NCBI RefSeq assembly: GCF_029784165.1 | Contig: NC_073694.1 | Span: 48,083,674-48,147,673, forward strand | Direction of reading: 5' to 3' | Length of the DNA: 64,000 nt | Origin: Wyeomyia smithii | Taxonomy: Eukaryota > Arthropoda > Insecta > Diptera > Culicidae | Shown: positions 9,194-21,747 of the stretch, piece by piece | How the letters are laid out: every line of letters begins with the position of its first letter | Numbering within the stretch: position 1 is the stretch's first letter | Translations under genes and position numbers: made by a program | The notes under the pieces: generated by a model | What the model was told of the DNA's origin: nothing | What the model saw: the letters and a program-made list of their open reading frames with translations, nothing else | The model's database searches: none

Positions 9194-11659
9194 TTGAAAA
9201 AATAGCCATCCAATCTAGATTAGTTTCTGGATTCGGTACAGTGAACTTTAAACATTCAAATTCAGCTAATCTACATTGTTAATCTGACATTTGTCAATGC
9301 TAATTGTTGGCATATCATCTGAACTTTCTCAATTTCACATTACTCTAAAAGATGTAATCTTTTTCTTTTTTCTATTTACATGTTCACTAGGCTCAGTAAA
9401 CTAATTTATCATTCTGCAACACAAGTCAAATACAATAGAACAATTCCATTTTGTTAAGTGTACAATCCCTAAACTGTTGGAACTGGATTATAGAGAAAGA
9501 CAAACATTCGCGTATTCAAGGTACTGTTGTTTATTGCTTTGTTTGTTTGATGGAAGGCCAACTGGAAAGAGCATCAAAGTTCAAAAAACCAGAACACGAG
9601 AAGTTCTTTGAACGGAGCAGCACTGTAATCCTCCCAGGATCGATTGACATTTCACCAGGTGGCGGTAAATCTTCACGAAATGAGAAGACAAAAACCAACT
9701 AACTACAGTGACATTATGTAAATTATTGTGATTATGCTTTACACGTTCTCGTGTCTGCTGGGAGGAGCTCTGGCAGCAGTGGGTGTAACGAAACGTGTTG
9801 ACAACCACGGAGAAGGTGTTGAATGAACGTCTTTTGCGTGTCTGCTGCCGGAGGGAGGGGTGAGGGGCACAACTTTACTTCTGCCACAGTGCTGTAATAT
9901 TTTTGACACTTTCTTTGCTACAGCTCACTGGTATTTTCATTGCTCGCAGCAAGGACGATGGATTCTAAAGCTCGAAGTGACAGCGTAGGAATTATCATGT
10001 CGGTTCAAATTTGTACGACGATTTTCTATTCGGTATATGCCTGTTGGTAGTTTAAAACAGCTATAACAAAGCTTGTTTCATTAACGTACCACTTTGACAA
10101 TTGGTTTCTATTGCGGGTTCATTTGCTGGTGAAAATTATGAGTAAAACACGAGTAAGAAGATTTATGGCAGGTTGAAGATGAATTGCAACAAAAGACTCC
10201 AATTTTCTTGGATGATAAATTTTATACTGCCCTTCATACTCCCACAATGATGTAAATTTTTCATTCAATTTTGTAATCCTCAACAGAATGTATTACTACG
10301 ATCAGAACAAATTATACAATGTGACACTGATTAACATACGATGTGACAATGTAATAGTTATTAAACTCTAACATCAACCGCCGTCATGAAACGATTTCCA
10401 CTAGCTTAAACCGGCTTTCCATCAAATAGATATTAATTGCTTTTGGGGGGCGAGGAATTTACAGTGCAGGAGAAGAATAGCAGGACTAAGCGATTCAGGA
10501 TGATTGATTCCACCGTTGTGTAACAGCTTCTACTCGTATATACGAGTTTACCGAAGCTTCAAAGCAATTTCCAAGAATCGGAAGCCATTTTCCATCTAGT
10601 TTACTGGCACAGATTTTTCAATTTATTTCGCCCGCACGATGAAATACACACATACCCACTGAATAATGGATATGCTGCACAAGGGAAGCGCTACTTTCCC
10701 GCTGGATCAGATCCTTTGATCTGAAATGCTTTCTATTCGTTAGTGTACACATCCATATTCACGCGCGCTTCCTTGTTGTGTGTGCCAACAGTCGACAAAT
10801 CACTTTCAGCTGCTTTCTTTTCTGGAAATTCGGCTACACAAAGCTCACCCCAAAAAAGGGAAGAAAAATATTCATTTCCTCCGTGGAAAAGGCTGACCTT
10901 CACCGTGTGACGCAATAATTTTGGGATAATTAGTGTGCCAATGAAAACGTTGATTACCAGTAACGTTGTTTGACTTTTTCCTTTTCACCCAGCTTTCCGA
11001 TTATTAGTCATCAAGTATGATCATAATTGTTCCAACAATTACCTATGCCAAATTCTATTCGAACACAATGCGAAATGTAAAAGTGAGTCACGTGCACTCG
11101 ATGCATGGCAGCTAGATGAACACTATGGTGAGTAATAATTAAACCGTTACTCACAAGCATTTGTTCCTGTGAATAGATGTCTTGAAATTAAAGCTATAGG
11201 TCCCCTCAACGGTTATCTAAGACATTTACCATTGCCACGAGTGTATCTATCACATGTAATTACTTCGAAAATTGGTCTTGATTGCACATTCATTTGATTA
11301 AGGAACGTGTGAGGCTCAAGTGTTCCGGGACAGGCCGCACGAGAGGTTAGGATGAAAGAGCTGAATAGACCTTTTACTGGTTGAATAGCGATTCGTTGTA
11401 CGGTGCCGTCGATTATACTGTAATTAGACTGCAATGCGTTATTCCCAAGACCTTGTTGTGGTCTCGATTACTTTAATTAGCGATGGCAATCAGTATTGTT
11501 TTTGATATATGTTTTATATCTATCATCCCGCGAGTAGTGCATTCTTTTGATCTATCGAAGGAATAAATTGAAAGAAGTTAGAATGAAATATTTGAAATTT
11601 CTTACGAAAAGTTACACTACAGCCCAGTTTAAATATATAAATGTAAATTACAAATTCCG
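9194..11659. other. Long spacer, no supported gene
   Basis: An open frame of 83 codons at 9451-9702 (plus) contains no domain I recognise. Elsewhere there is slightly higher GC near 9740-9860 and 10700-10900, but no splice-consistent exon chain that I can defend. Confidence 0.35.
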
Positions 11660-11703
11660 AGCAAAGCAAAACCTTGGTGCTACATACCGATTTGGAATTC
11701 GAT
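11660..11703 (-). mobile_element. 3'-end fragment of SINE family 1
   Basis: The reverse strand of this stretch matches the tail region of the intact SINE at 19663-19876 (GTAGCACCAAGG, then TTTGCTTTGCT). Only about 45 bp are recognisable. Confidence 0.65.
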
Positions 11704-11791
11704 GAAAATTATTTTGTTTTATTGTTTCAGTCTTCAAAAGCTTTCATACGAGAAGTTAATAATAAAAAGTTGATGTCTTGACAGAATTTTA

Positions 11792-13675
11792 CCTTTGTTA
11801 TACTAAACAAAGGTTATAAAATCGGCCGAAAAACGCAAAATAGATCCATGATCCGAAGGGCCGAACCGTATATACCATTCGACTCAGCTCGACGAACTGA
11901 GCAATGTCTGTTCGTGTGTATGTGTGTGTGTATGTGTGTGTGTATGTGTGTATGTGTGTGTGTATGTATGTTGTTCTTATGTATGTGCCGCAAAATTCTA
12001 ACGCACCTTTCTTACAGAACGCAATATCCGATTTTAATGATCTTATACGCAAACGAAAGCTACTGTGCTCCCCCAGAATGCTACCGAGTCGATTTTTGAT
12101 TAGTGGCTTAGATTTCAAAATATTGATCAAAGAGTATTTTTTATAAAAGAAATTTACCTTTTAAGGCGAAATTAATGGCGCGGAGAGCCATGTTTTGTAT
12201 ACAAATTTACTCAGATCGACGAATTGAACAATTTATGTATGTTTGTGTATGTGTGCCTATACGTATGTATATGTAAATATGTTGTTTATATGTGTTGTAT
12301 ATCAAAATCGACCCAAAAAAGAAAAATAACAAAAAAAACTCTCTTTACAGAACACTTATTCCGATTTTGATGTTCGCATGCTCAAATGAAAGCCCCAGAG
12401 ATCTTTGAAAATCATACTGAGTGCGATCTTTTATTGGTTGCTGGAACTGTAGAGTTTTGACCAAAGTATATTTTAGACATGGGATAATTCACTTTCTGGA
12501 TAATTTCTCTCTCTCACTGCTCTTTCCTCTTCTCTATCCCTCTTTTTTCGTATCGCTATTTATTTCTCAAAGGAAATCAACAATCATGGTCAACTTTTCA
12601 TAATCTTTACACTCTTTGTAGTGCGTCTTAACTGGTGTAAATAAATTACCCTTTAGCTTTTTCTTGGAAATTTGAACCAGATTTCAGAAGAAACTGCAAT
12701 GCTTAGTTAGCTCCTTTTCTTCCGAAGCTCCCGTCCTCACTTTTTATAAAATATATACTAAATTGTACGTTGAACCTAGATTTGCGAAGAGTAAGAAACA
12801 TTTACAGCTTTCGGGAGCCAAGCATTGTAGCAAAATTTGATCCCACAGTTTGCACATTTAACACAATCAGCGATGCAGATATTTTGAAAAGCTTTACTAA
12901 AGATGTATAGACCTATTTACGTACGAATGTGTTAGTGCCACCCGTTGAGAAAAACACAAATAAATCGCTGTTTTGTTTGCAATGCTACATTTTGAACAGC
13001 TGGAATATTTTTCAGTTGAATACTTATTTTATGTATTAAATTTGTGACCAGGAATCTAAAGTAGCTGGTGAACGTAATCGGCAAAATAAGGAAAAAGTGT
13101 TGAAGCAACTCTACATGGCTATACACGTTTACTAGTGTGCGCAGGTAAAAAGTCACTTATCTCTATCAATGATACAATATGCTCATGTAAGATATAAATA
13201 TTGCTTTCTAATTTAAGACTAAGTGCAAACAGAGTATCTATGTTATTCCACTTCTCGTTATCGCAGCAAGATTTAAAAAGTCTTTTTTTCGGATTTTTTT
13301 ATACAGCCTAGGCCTTCGAAAAGTATAATGTTCTCGCCTACACTCTGAAAATCTAAAATTCTCAAAGATCGTGGAGAACCTTCATTTTCAAATAATGCAT
13401 TTGAGATAGAATTAAATTGACAACTTTCATCAATAGCTATATTTTTTTCCTGTATAATTCTAAACTATATTTCGAGAGCAGGTTTGTGGAAGTTTGCTTC
13501 AATTCGTAAAAAAAAAACTTGATGCTGATTCATAAATTCATTATAATTGATTTCATTCATTATTGAAATTGGACTTATGGTGGTATACGATTTGTAAGTG
13601 ACTGGCCAAATGTGTATAAAAAAACAAAAGTTAGTAGAACAAAGGTTTCTGCACCACTCGGTGGATTAATTTAGG
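11792..13675 (+). repeat. (TG)n-bearing long repeat, copy A (divergent)
   Basis: The left end holds ACCTTTGTTATACTAAAC, then GGGCCGAACCGTATAT and the near-palindrome CTCAGCTCGACGAACTGAG, followed by a TG/TA microsatellite (about 11905-11975). The right end is GGTGGATTAATTTAGG at 13660-13675, the same terminus as copies B and C. Inside, the block at about 11882-12140 is duplicated in divergent form at about 12203-12480. The middle differs from the other copies, so this may be a distant subfamily or a composite. Confidence 0.55.
11905..11975. repeat. TG/TGTATG microsatellite
   Basis: An interrupted (TG)n tract inside copy A. The plus-strand ORFs rich in Val/Cys/Met and the minus-strand His/Thr ORFs across it are low-complexity artefacts. 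Confidence 0.9.
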
Positions 13676-13917
13676 TTTTTTTTTAAAATAATTGAAAAAG
13701 AAGATTGATTGCTAATTCGATTCAACATTATGGGAAAGTGAAGTTGAAAAATGGAATTTCTTTCGTAATGTTCTAATTTTATTCTACGGTAAAAATTTTG
13801 AAGTTTGCATAATTTATTCACGTAACGTATGAAGGGGGAAGAGGCTTGAGTTTGCGTAACTCGTTGTTAAATAAGAAGGAGGAAGGCTGAGCAAATGTCC
13901 TAGTTTTAATATTTTTT

Positions 13918-14110
13918 TTAAATTGTCATTTTTGATTTGGCTGAAACTTTGCATAGACGTGCCTATAGAGCAAAAGATGTCATTTTGTACTATTGATTTA
14001 ATTTTTTGGAAAACGACTCATTTTTGAGAAGCTATTGAAAAATGCTATTTTGGGAAGGTATTGATGATTACAAATATTTTTAGGGCCAAAACAGTTTGTT
14101 TAATCGATAT
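13918..14110 (+). repeat. Dispersed ~190-bp repeat, copy 1 (see 53203)
   Basis: The shared blocks include AAAGATGTCATTTTGT, CTATTGATTT, TATTGATGATT and AGTTTGTTTAATCGAT; a clearly homologous segment lies at 53203-53423. No ORF or terminal repeats are seen. Confidence 0.7.
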
Positions 14111-15185
14111 GACGTCTTTGGACTATGGATGTTGAGTGACACTTTGCACACGTATACGCAGAAATTTCACTTGTTACTTTAAAAGCATTAACGATAATTT
14201 CTCCTTTTGATAATAAATTTGTTACTTAAAAAGCAATAAAATTGTTTTCCAGTCAAGTAATAATACATGCCGTCATTCATATATGTTGCACATGTTACGA
14301 GGATACGACTATCCAATAATGGTCGTGCAAACCACGTGCAAAATATTCATTTGTTCATTTAAAAGCAGCAACAAAAAATTTCCGTATTCATCGTCAAGGA
14401 ACAACGCATACCGTCACATATTTTGCACATATTAGGTACTTACTAGTTTCTTTCATCTCTAGTTTATTCGGTGTACGTGTATCACTTCATTCGTCGTACA
14501 CACACAACATGGAGAAAAAATATGACAAGAGCTGCCAGGTATCATTTTTTTCTCCGTCATACAGCAAGCAAATGTTGATGATTTTCAAGACTTTATATGC
14601 TTCTTACAGTCTCATCACGATTTATGAACTGCGTTTAAGAAAAACACAAAATATTGCAAGCGGATACAAGCCATGTTGGAAACACACACTCTTCGCGTTA
14701 TGGAAACTCATTGAGACCTGTTTAAATATACAAAACTCGTGGCCATCTAGAAAACCTACATTGGCATCTCTGGCAACTCTGGTCAGATATTCTCTATTCC
14801 GAGTAAACAGTGTGGAACAAAATATTGACATTCGCGGCTGATCGTGAGATTCTGCTCATGTGTGAATGTTAGGGAACAGAAATGAACCTGATATTTGCAT
14901 CAACGCAAATGCAGCGAGTGACGTCTCGCTAACACATGCTTTGCGACTCTTTTTATATGTTCCGTTGCAGACACACATATAAATGTGTGTTGGAGTTGTC
15001 ACCGAAATATCAATTCAAATGCGATACGTTTTCGCTTCCGAACTTTTTGTCGCTCGCTTCATATGCTGCTTTATGCCGATTGTACTTTGAGGTGTGAGAA
15101 AATGCGATATCATGAACTTGATTTGGCACATGTCACCGATGCGAGGATACGAAAAGATTCAGATCGTTCTTTTTCATACCCAGAG
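14111..15185. other. Spacer with chance ORFs
   Basis: The plus-strand ORF at 14509-14841 (110 codons) and the one at 14985-15209 show no recognisable domain. The second runs into the palindromic element that begins at 15186. Nothing further is supported. Confidence 0.35.
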
Positions 15186-15471
15186 CAATGGTCCAGAAAC
15201 CAAATTTAGGGGAAAATTCGGGTCTAGAACTCTATAGCAATATTTCAGAGAAAAACTTTCTTTTACAAAGTTGTTAAACATGTTAAAGCGCTTATCGAAA
15301 AAATAGCCAAAACTAGGGTGACCCAAATTTTCGAAGAAATCAAGTATCTGATTTTTTTATTTTTGTAGATAGAAGAAAAAGTTGCTCACAATGTTGTAGC
15401 TCTGTTAACTTTGAGAAACTTTGTAGAAATTTTTTTTTCTATCTTTGAAAACAACCGATTTATTTTGAAAA

Positions 15472-16769
15472 CCTAAATTAATCCACCTAGCGGTCAGACT
15501 CAGCCTTTCTCATTCAAACCTATTATTTGTAAAAATAGATTTACATGAATGCTTAAAACCAATAAAGGTTTTTTCACTCTTTGGGTTCTAAAATATTGAT
15601 GTTGTAATTAAAGTATAAAATATGAAATTTGACGTAATGTTAGTGCTGAAGAAATAGCGAAATAAAATAAATGACTCTTAATTTCGAACAATTTAATCAC
15701 GAGCGATACCGGGAACGTTCAAATAGTACGATACCGTATTTAAATCATGTTGAGGCCATATATATTGATCAAAGCAGGTATAGTGTTGAATAGTCTTTGA
15801 ATTTCTTTTCTTTCCAAAACTTTTGAACAGCATATCAAATTGTTATGAAGTTTGTTATTTGTAAGTTTGAGAGATGACTCGTTTGTATGACACTAGTTAT
15901 GTTCAAATTAGTCGTGTAATACTTGAGATAATAGACTTCCGTTGTTTTAACAATTTAATGCATAACGGTTGCTTAAGTTCGATCATAATCAAATGCAAAG
16001 GGAACGTATAGGGCAATCAAACTTTGAAACCACGTGTTCAATCATAATTCATCAGTTAACCCTTAACTAGCCCGTTCATCAGATATCAATATTGTTCAAA
16101 TCGGTTGTGTAGTTTCTGAGATAATGAAGTTTCGTGATTTTCACATTTCGATACATTACAGACATTTCGATAAGTTACAGTCCGATTACATTAAAATTCA
16201 ATAGGGTGTTATGAGGCAGCTAGACCTTTCATTTGACACTAATTTTGTGGAAATCGGTTCAACCATCTCTGAGAAAAGTGAGTGAGTCCAAGTAGTCTTC
16301 GGAATATGTTTCTTTTCATAGCTGGATTTCACATTTTCAAACATAACAGGCAAAGTAATAATCCGTTTGCAAACAAAATCAATAGGGTCTTATGGGGCAA
16401 TCAAACCTTCCACATGACACTGATTTTATGAAAATCGGTCCAGCCATCTCTGACAAACATGAGTGAGATTCAATAATCTCCAGAACACGTTTCTTTCCAT
16501 AACTTCTGAACCACATGTTCAATCTTCATAAAATTCAAAAGTTAAGGGCCCATTCATTTGAAACCAATTTTGTTCAAATCGGTTGTGTAGTTTCAGAAAT
16601 ATTGATGTTTCGTGATTTTTACATTTTGATACATAACCTCTAAACTAGAAATCAGATTACAATAAAATTCAATAGGGTCTTATAGTGCAATCAGACCTTT
16701 CATTTGCAATAAATTTCGTCGAAATCAATTCAGCCATCTCTGAGAAAATCGAGTGAGATTGGGAGAGCG

Positions 16770-16834
<65 letters not shown>

Positions 16835-16955
16835 CACATGCAGAAAATGCTCAGCTCGTCGAACTGAGTCGAGTGATATACGACATTCGGCCCTTTTGAG
16901 CACTTTTATACCTTCAGTTTTTGCAGTGATTGCTATACCTTTCTAAGAGAAAGGC
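15472..16955 (-). repeat. (TG)n-bearing long repeat, copy B, nested in the palindrome
   Basis: It begins CCTAAATTAATCCACC and ends CTTTCTAAGAGAAAGGC, the reverse of copy C at 23411-25537. Inside are repeated segments with CATCTCTGAGAAAA and AATAGGGTCTTATGGGGCAA (period roughly 150-300 bp), a pure CA microsatellite, and the near-palindrome CTCAGCTCGTCGAACTGAG. The opposite palindrome arm at about 19070-19100 preserves the uninterrupted site, placing the insertion in an A-rich target. No coding capacity. Confidence 0.8.
16769..16838. repeat. (CA)n microsatellite
   Basis: About 35 CA units with one interruption (CAAACA), inside copy B at the same internal position as the TG tract of copies A and C. 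Confidence 0.97.
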
Positions 16956-17974
16956 AAAAACACATTTTGTGCTCTAACATTTTTGTTAGTATTTTCACTT
17001 TTAAACAGTCTTTGAATGAATTTCAAAGCTTCTTAAGAGAAACAATTTGCGATGCTGATATTGTGAATACCTCAATTCGATTCAAAGTTTATTATATTTT
17101 TCATAAAAAATATACGTTTTTCATTTGTCTGTCATTTCTTTTGGAGCAAACAAAAATAATCTCTAGGTCCCAATTTGAAGGAAACATTTGACTCTATATA
17201 TGGAGAAATTTTTAAAAATATGGTTTTATTGTTAAATTTGAGTAAATTCAATTTAAAAACATAACAAAAATTTCTACAGTTTTATATAATTTGCATGTAG
17301 AAGAACGCAGATCTATTTTCTGGTACTTGATTGTAAAACTAGAAATAGTTATCTTCAATTCGATACAAAGAGATCTAAAATCGATCAACTGGTTCAAAAG
17401 TTATGAATTTTTGAAAATAAAATTACATTGAATAAAAGCATTTTTTATGGTCACCCTATTTCTGAATAGGTCACTCAAAGTTTTTATTTGTGCTCAAAAT
17501 TGCAGGGATGGATCTATGTTGAAAGTAATCGAACCCGTATTTTTTCGTTGGGTCGTTAGAGACACTAGCTCCGAAATAGGGTGACCCTTAAAAATGGTTT
17601 GTGGTCAATGTATTTTATTTTTATAAATTCATAACTTTTGAACCAGTTGATCGATTTTCGATCTCTTCGGATCAAACTAAAAGTAATTACTTCTAATTTT
17701 GGGAAAAAATAAATCTCTGCGCCCTTTTATGTTTAATATGTATATAAGATTATTGGAAGATTTGTCGAGATTTTGAATTAAACTTACTAAAGTTTACAAA
17801 ACAACGTATTTTCTAAAATTTCTCCATAAACAGGTATACCGCGGTTTTACGCACAATCTCGTTTTTGAAATGTGCGTAAAATCGAATTGTTCATAAAATC
17901 GAATCAAAATTTTTAATTTTTTTTATAGCCCAAAATTAACTTCCGTGATCGGAAATGTGCAAGAAAACAAGTAG

Positions 17975-18118
17975 GGGTCATCCAATTAGTATGTAACGTT
18001 CGAAAGGGGGGTTGACAACTCATAGAAACAATATTAAGGGTCCAAAAAAGAGAGTGACATAGGAGCGGAGTTGAAGAAGGTAATTATTTGCGTTACGTAA
18101 ATAATAGACGTTCTCTAA
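17975..18118. repeat. Short inverted-repeat block inside the pogo-like element
   Basis: GTCATCCAATTAGTATGTAA at the left and TTACGTAAATAATAGACG at the right are roughly inverted, with a GGGGGG run inside. It resembles the block at 7610-7752 within another pogo-like element. Confidence 0.45.
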
Positions 18119-18184
18119 TGTGCCGTGGGGAACTCACCCAGAACATATGCAAAATGCTTGAAAGGAATTACGTAAAACAATGAA

Positions 18185-18375
18185 ATGGGCGTGTGTGTAT
18201 GTGAGTATATCCGTGTATGTGTGTTTGCGTGTGTACGTGTGTATGTGTGTGTATGTGCGTATAAGTGCGTGGATGTGCGTATATGTGTGTGTATGTGCAT
18301 ATATGTGTGTATGTATATGCGTTTATGTGTGCGCGTATATTTGTGCGTATATGTGTGTGTATATGTGTGCGTATA

Positions 18376-18406
<31 letters not shown>

Positions 18407-18408
18407 GA
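18185..18408. repeat. Long TG/TATG-rich tract
   Basis: Over 200 bp of interrupted TG and GTATATGTG repeats. It generates several overlapping ORFs on both strands (Val/Cys/Tyr on plus, His/Thr on minus) that are not genes. Confidence 0.95.
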
Positions 18409-19662
18409 ATCAAATTTTTGTTTTTACCCAGATACTAATGCTAAGGAAGCATTGAAAACAGCTCCTCTATCTTGTAACAGTACACGTTTTATACATAAGT
18501 TTTAGTAAATTACTCCAAAAGATATTGTGTGCGTACGACGTCAAATATTTTACGCGTTAGACACGTATACAACCTTGAAAAAGTTCGCTGTTTCGCAAAA
18601 GAGGTCTTGTTGTTACTGTCTCCCGGTTTTCGGCAGATTTCTCAGTCTATATGGACGGCCCCTCATTAGTGAACCATGTCTAATATATATAACCTTTCAT
18701 TACGCACAATTTAATGAAGAAAACATACGAATTTAAAATGTGTTTGAAAAAAGTGTGCGTAAAATCGAGGTAAAATGTGCGTAAAATCGAAGTACGTAAA
18801 ATCGAGGGTGCGCATAATCGAGGGTGTGTATAATCGAGGTATAACTGTATAGAGTCAAGTGTCTCCTTCAAATCGAGACCAATAGATATTTTTTATTTTT
18901 GCCCCAAAAAGAATGACAAACAAATGAAAAACGCATATTTTTTATGAAAAACATCAATAACTTTGAGTAGATTTGAGATATCCACGAATCAGTCAATTGT
19001 TTCTCTTAAGAAGCCCTGAAGGTTATTCAAAGACAGTTTTAAGGCGAAAATTGAAACAAAAAAGTAAGAGCACAAAGTGTTTTTTCAAAACAAATCGTTT
19101 GTTTTCAAAGATAGAAAAAAAACTTTTTTCTACAAAGTTACTTAAAATTTAACGGAGCTATAACATTGTAAAACAACTTTTTCTTCTATCTACAAAGATA
19201 AAAAAGTAATTCTTCGAAATTTGGGTCACCCTAGTTTTTTAGATTTTTTCAATAAGCTCTTTATCATAATCAACAGTTTTTTAGTATAAAGTTTTTCTCC
19301 AAAATATTGCTATAGAGCTCTAGACCGAAGTTTCCCTCAAGTTTGGTTTCTGGACCATTGTGCATTCTGCATTGTGCCTGAAACGAAAATAGATATAGTG
19401 TGCGATATGTTTAGCTTTATCCTAAACATCAGCAACCACAGTTTCGAAAAAAATCTCATTTGTGATGATACGACCCGGCATAAGCAGAGTGAAATGTACT
19501 CGAGGCATGATATCGTTCTACCAGTAGTTGTCCCATGTGTATTGGGCACGCCATAAAAAAACTGGAACTGTGCGTTGAACGGCAGCATATACTGTGCTAC
19601 GCACGAGAGGCAAAGTGCTACCAATGCATTATTAAATTTTTAAAGGGCATATATGAAACCAA

Positions 19663-19876
19663 CCAACCACCTCCCAGTTGGTCTGGAGGTACGATGCTGG
19701 TCTAACAGGCCAGTTGTCGTGGGTTCGAGTCTCGGCTCGGGGTTAGTGTCAGTAGGATCGTCGCACTAGCCCCGCAATTGTCCTGTACACTAAACAGTTG
19801 GCTGCGAAGTCTGTGTATAAGAAACAGAATGTCGAGTTCTGAATCGGAATGTAGCACCAAGGCTTTGCTTTGCTTT
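19663..19876 (+). mobile_element. tRNA-derived SINE family 1, full copy with 13-bp target duplication
   Basis: An exact 13-bp direct repeat, TATATGAAACCAA, flanks the element (19650-19662 and 19877-19889). The 5' part is tRNA-like, with an anticodon-arm-like hairpin CTGGTCTAACAGGCCAG and a B-box match GGTTCGAGTCTC at 19722-19733. The body runs through GTAGGATCGTCGCACTAGCC and ends GCACCAAGGCTTTGC. SINEs are transcribed by Pol III from these internal boxes and copied by a partner LINE. The perfect duplication means insertion is recent. Truncated relatives lie at 11660 and 29150. Confidence 0.88.
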
Positions 19877-19889
19877 TATATGAAACCAA

Positions 19890-21745
19890 ATCTTCCACAT
19901 ATGCTTGTGGATTAAGGCAAATACGAAATTTGGTGTGGAGTAGTCGGATCCTTGCATATCAGCCTTCGCTTATTATCCAAACTATAACAGCTCTTCGCTG
20001 CGACTAGACTTACGCAATCATTGTCATTTCTGATTTTAAATTACTTTCCGAATCACTTCATTAAATTCATTTCCATGATGTTTTTATCTTCCTATCCGTA
20101 TGCACGGTTCCTTTCGAACCGAGACTGAATATAAAGTACCAAACTGCTCCTCCATCGCCAAAAAACACCGTGCTCTATTGTCAGAAAGCGGAAAGCACGC
20201 TTCTGTGACCGTGGCGCAATTCACGGAAATACTCGAGCCACTTAGATAACGATTAATTCCACCGGTCGCAATGCAAAACCTAGCGGAACAATAGACACGA
20301 CTTTTAAATCAAAGCTTTCCATTCATGGCGCTCCGTGTCCTTGTCCGGAGGATTGTGAAAATCTAATCGTACAGGTGTGCCAAGCAGCTGCTGGGAGCTC
20401 ACACCCACCATGAATGCCACCCCCCGGTAAGCTACCGCTTGCAGGTGAAATAATGCCCTCGGGACAGTCGGAAGTACAGGTCGAGAATATATTTCAGCTC
20501 AGTTTGGCTGGAGCGGAAGAATGTGGAAAAACGACGAAATCCTTACGAACATGCGGGGCGATAATGATGTCGACATCCTGGCCAGCGATGGTACGAAAAA
20601 CGGATTTTTTTTTGCTCGTTGAAACATTTGGTACCTGCGGCTGATTCGGTCGTTAAATTTATGAGCCGAGTGAGGGTGCATAAAAAAATTTAGTATCTAT
20701 CAAAAAACACCAGTTCATGCAGGGCAGAATTAATTACGTCGCGAAGGTTTTGCTTTCCTAGGTTGGTGCGATGCGGCAATGCAACCGCCTGAAAAAGATA
20801 CAAGAGGCATTCATTAGTGAATGATGGAACAGAATTACGTACTCATATTTGTGCTCTTATTCAATATGACAAAATGAGCTATTCCACGTTTCAATTATAC
20901 CGTGATTGTTTACGTCGTAAAAATTCAAAGTAAATCTTGTACAAAAAATGGTTTCTTGACATTAAAAGATCGTTCAAGTGAATGTGCTTTCGCAATCCAA
21001 AGAAATCATCAAAATGAAAGCAATCGCTAATTTCTTTCAGCCGGTCACCGTGAATAACGATTTCGCTTGCACGGAGCCTTTCAATCACTGTAACTGTATC
21101 AAGCACACCACTATCATTGGCCACTGCTGGGGCTCAGTTCTGCTCGGCAAGCTTCCGAACCGGTCGTTATGGGCAAGCATTGCTAGTTATACAACATATC
21201 GAAGCCCTACCACATAGTCCAGGAAGACGAAGCTCCCGCCCATAAGCATGCTTTCATCTAGATCTATTATTAAGTCCAATATCGCAGTGTCCCACTATCC
21301 AACCGTGCATCAATTCCGTCCGCTACTAGAGCGGTTGGATATTGTTCCTCTCTCTTTCTCTGTCTTGTTGTCTATTGCAACCGGGAGAATGATGGGGACA
21401 GAACTGATATGTTACTGTACTGAACTGCAGAAACGATGACTTGATAACATCTCAGGCCACTGAAGCCCAAGCGATTATGGCTCGCTGCTGCTGTTTGACA
21501 CGTGTTATCGGGAATGAACCGTTTCAACATAGTTGAGCGTCCAAGATCAACTCAAGCGTCATTAAGTCAATGAACCGTTGAAGAATTGGCTGTAATTACT
21601 AGCGTTCATATAGTGTAGGGCCACATACTAGCTGACTAGCGACTGACATTGTATTTTATTTTAATGCAGACGTTGAAAGCTTTGAAAAGACGATTTAAAT
21701 TGAATTCGTTTGCAGAGAAATTTTGCCCCAAATGACGAATCGATA
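19890..21745. other. Spacer with moderate GC, no supported gene
   Basis: ORFs of 60-80 codons at 20414, 20978 and 21248 have no recognisable domain. The base composition is closer to 45% GC near 20150-20600 than in the flanks, which could be unique host DNA such as regulatory sequence, but no exon can be defended. Confidence 0.35.
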
Positions 21746-21747
21746 TA

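Larger units (their letters stand above)
17831..18847. mobile_element. pogo/Tigger-like element nested in the palindrome
   Basis: The left end CAGGTATACCGCGGTTTTAC and the right end, whose reverse reads CAGTTATACCTCGATTATAC, match at 18 of 23 positions. The left end resembles the known Tigger1 terminus (CAGGCATACCTCG). Subterminal motifs of the form GTGCGTAAAATCGAGG are repeated at both ends (about four at the right, two at the left). TA follows the right end; the left flank has AA, and the opposite palindrome arm (about 17195-17207) shows the original TATATA target, so one TA has mutated. There is no transposase ORF; the interior is a long TG-rich tract. Confidence 0.8.
15186..19360. mobile_element. 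Large palindromic (foldback) element with two nested insertions
   Basis: The left arm starts CAATGGTCCAGAAACCAAA and the right arm ends with its mirror, TTTGGTTTCTGGACCATTG. Matching blocks mirror each other throughout: TAGGGTGACCC near 15320 against GGGTCACCCTA near 19230; the 17020-17200 stretch against 18850-19060; and 17365-17460 against 17575-17670, leaving a loop of about 115 bp (17461-17575). Two insertions interrupt it, at 15472-16955 and 17831-18847. Without them the element is about 1.7 kb and almost wholly palindromic. No coding capacity. The superfamily is unknown; no target duplication is clear. Confidence 0.8.

Noticed and set aside
11798..12146. Cys/Val-rich plus ORFs and a His/Thr-rich minus ORF
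   Set aside because: Low-complexity microsatellite inside repeat copy A.
18168..18505. Overlapping ORFs of 81-106 codons on both strands
   Set aside because: They are translations of a TG/TATG microsatellite tract (Val/Cys/Tyr or His/Thr only).
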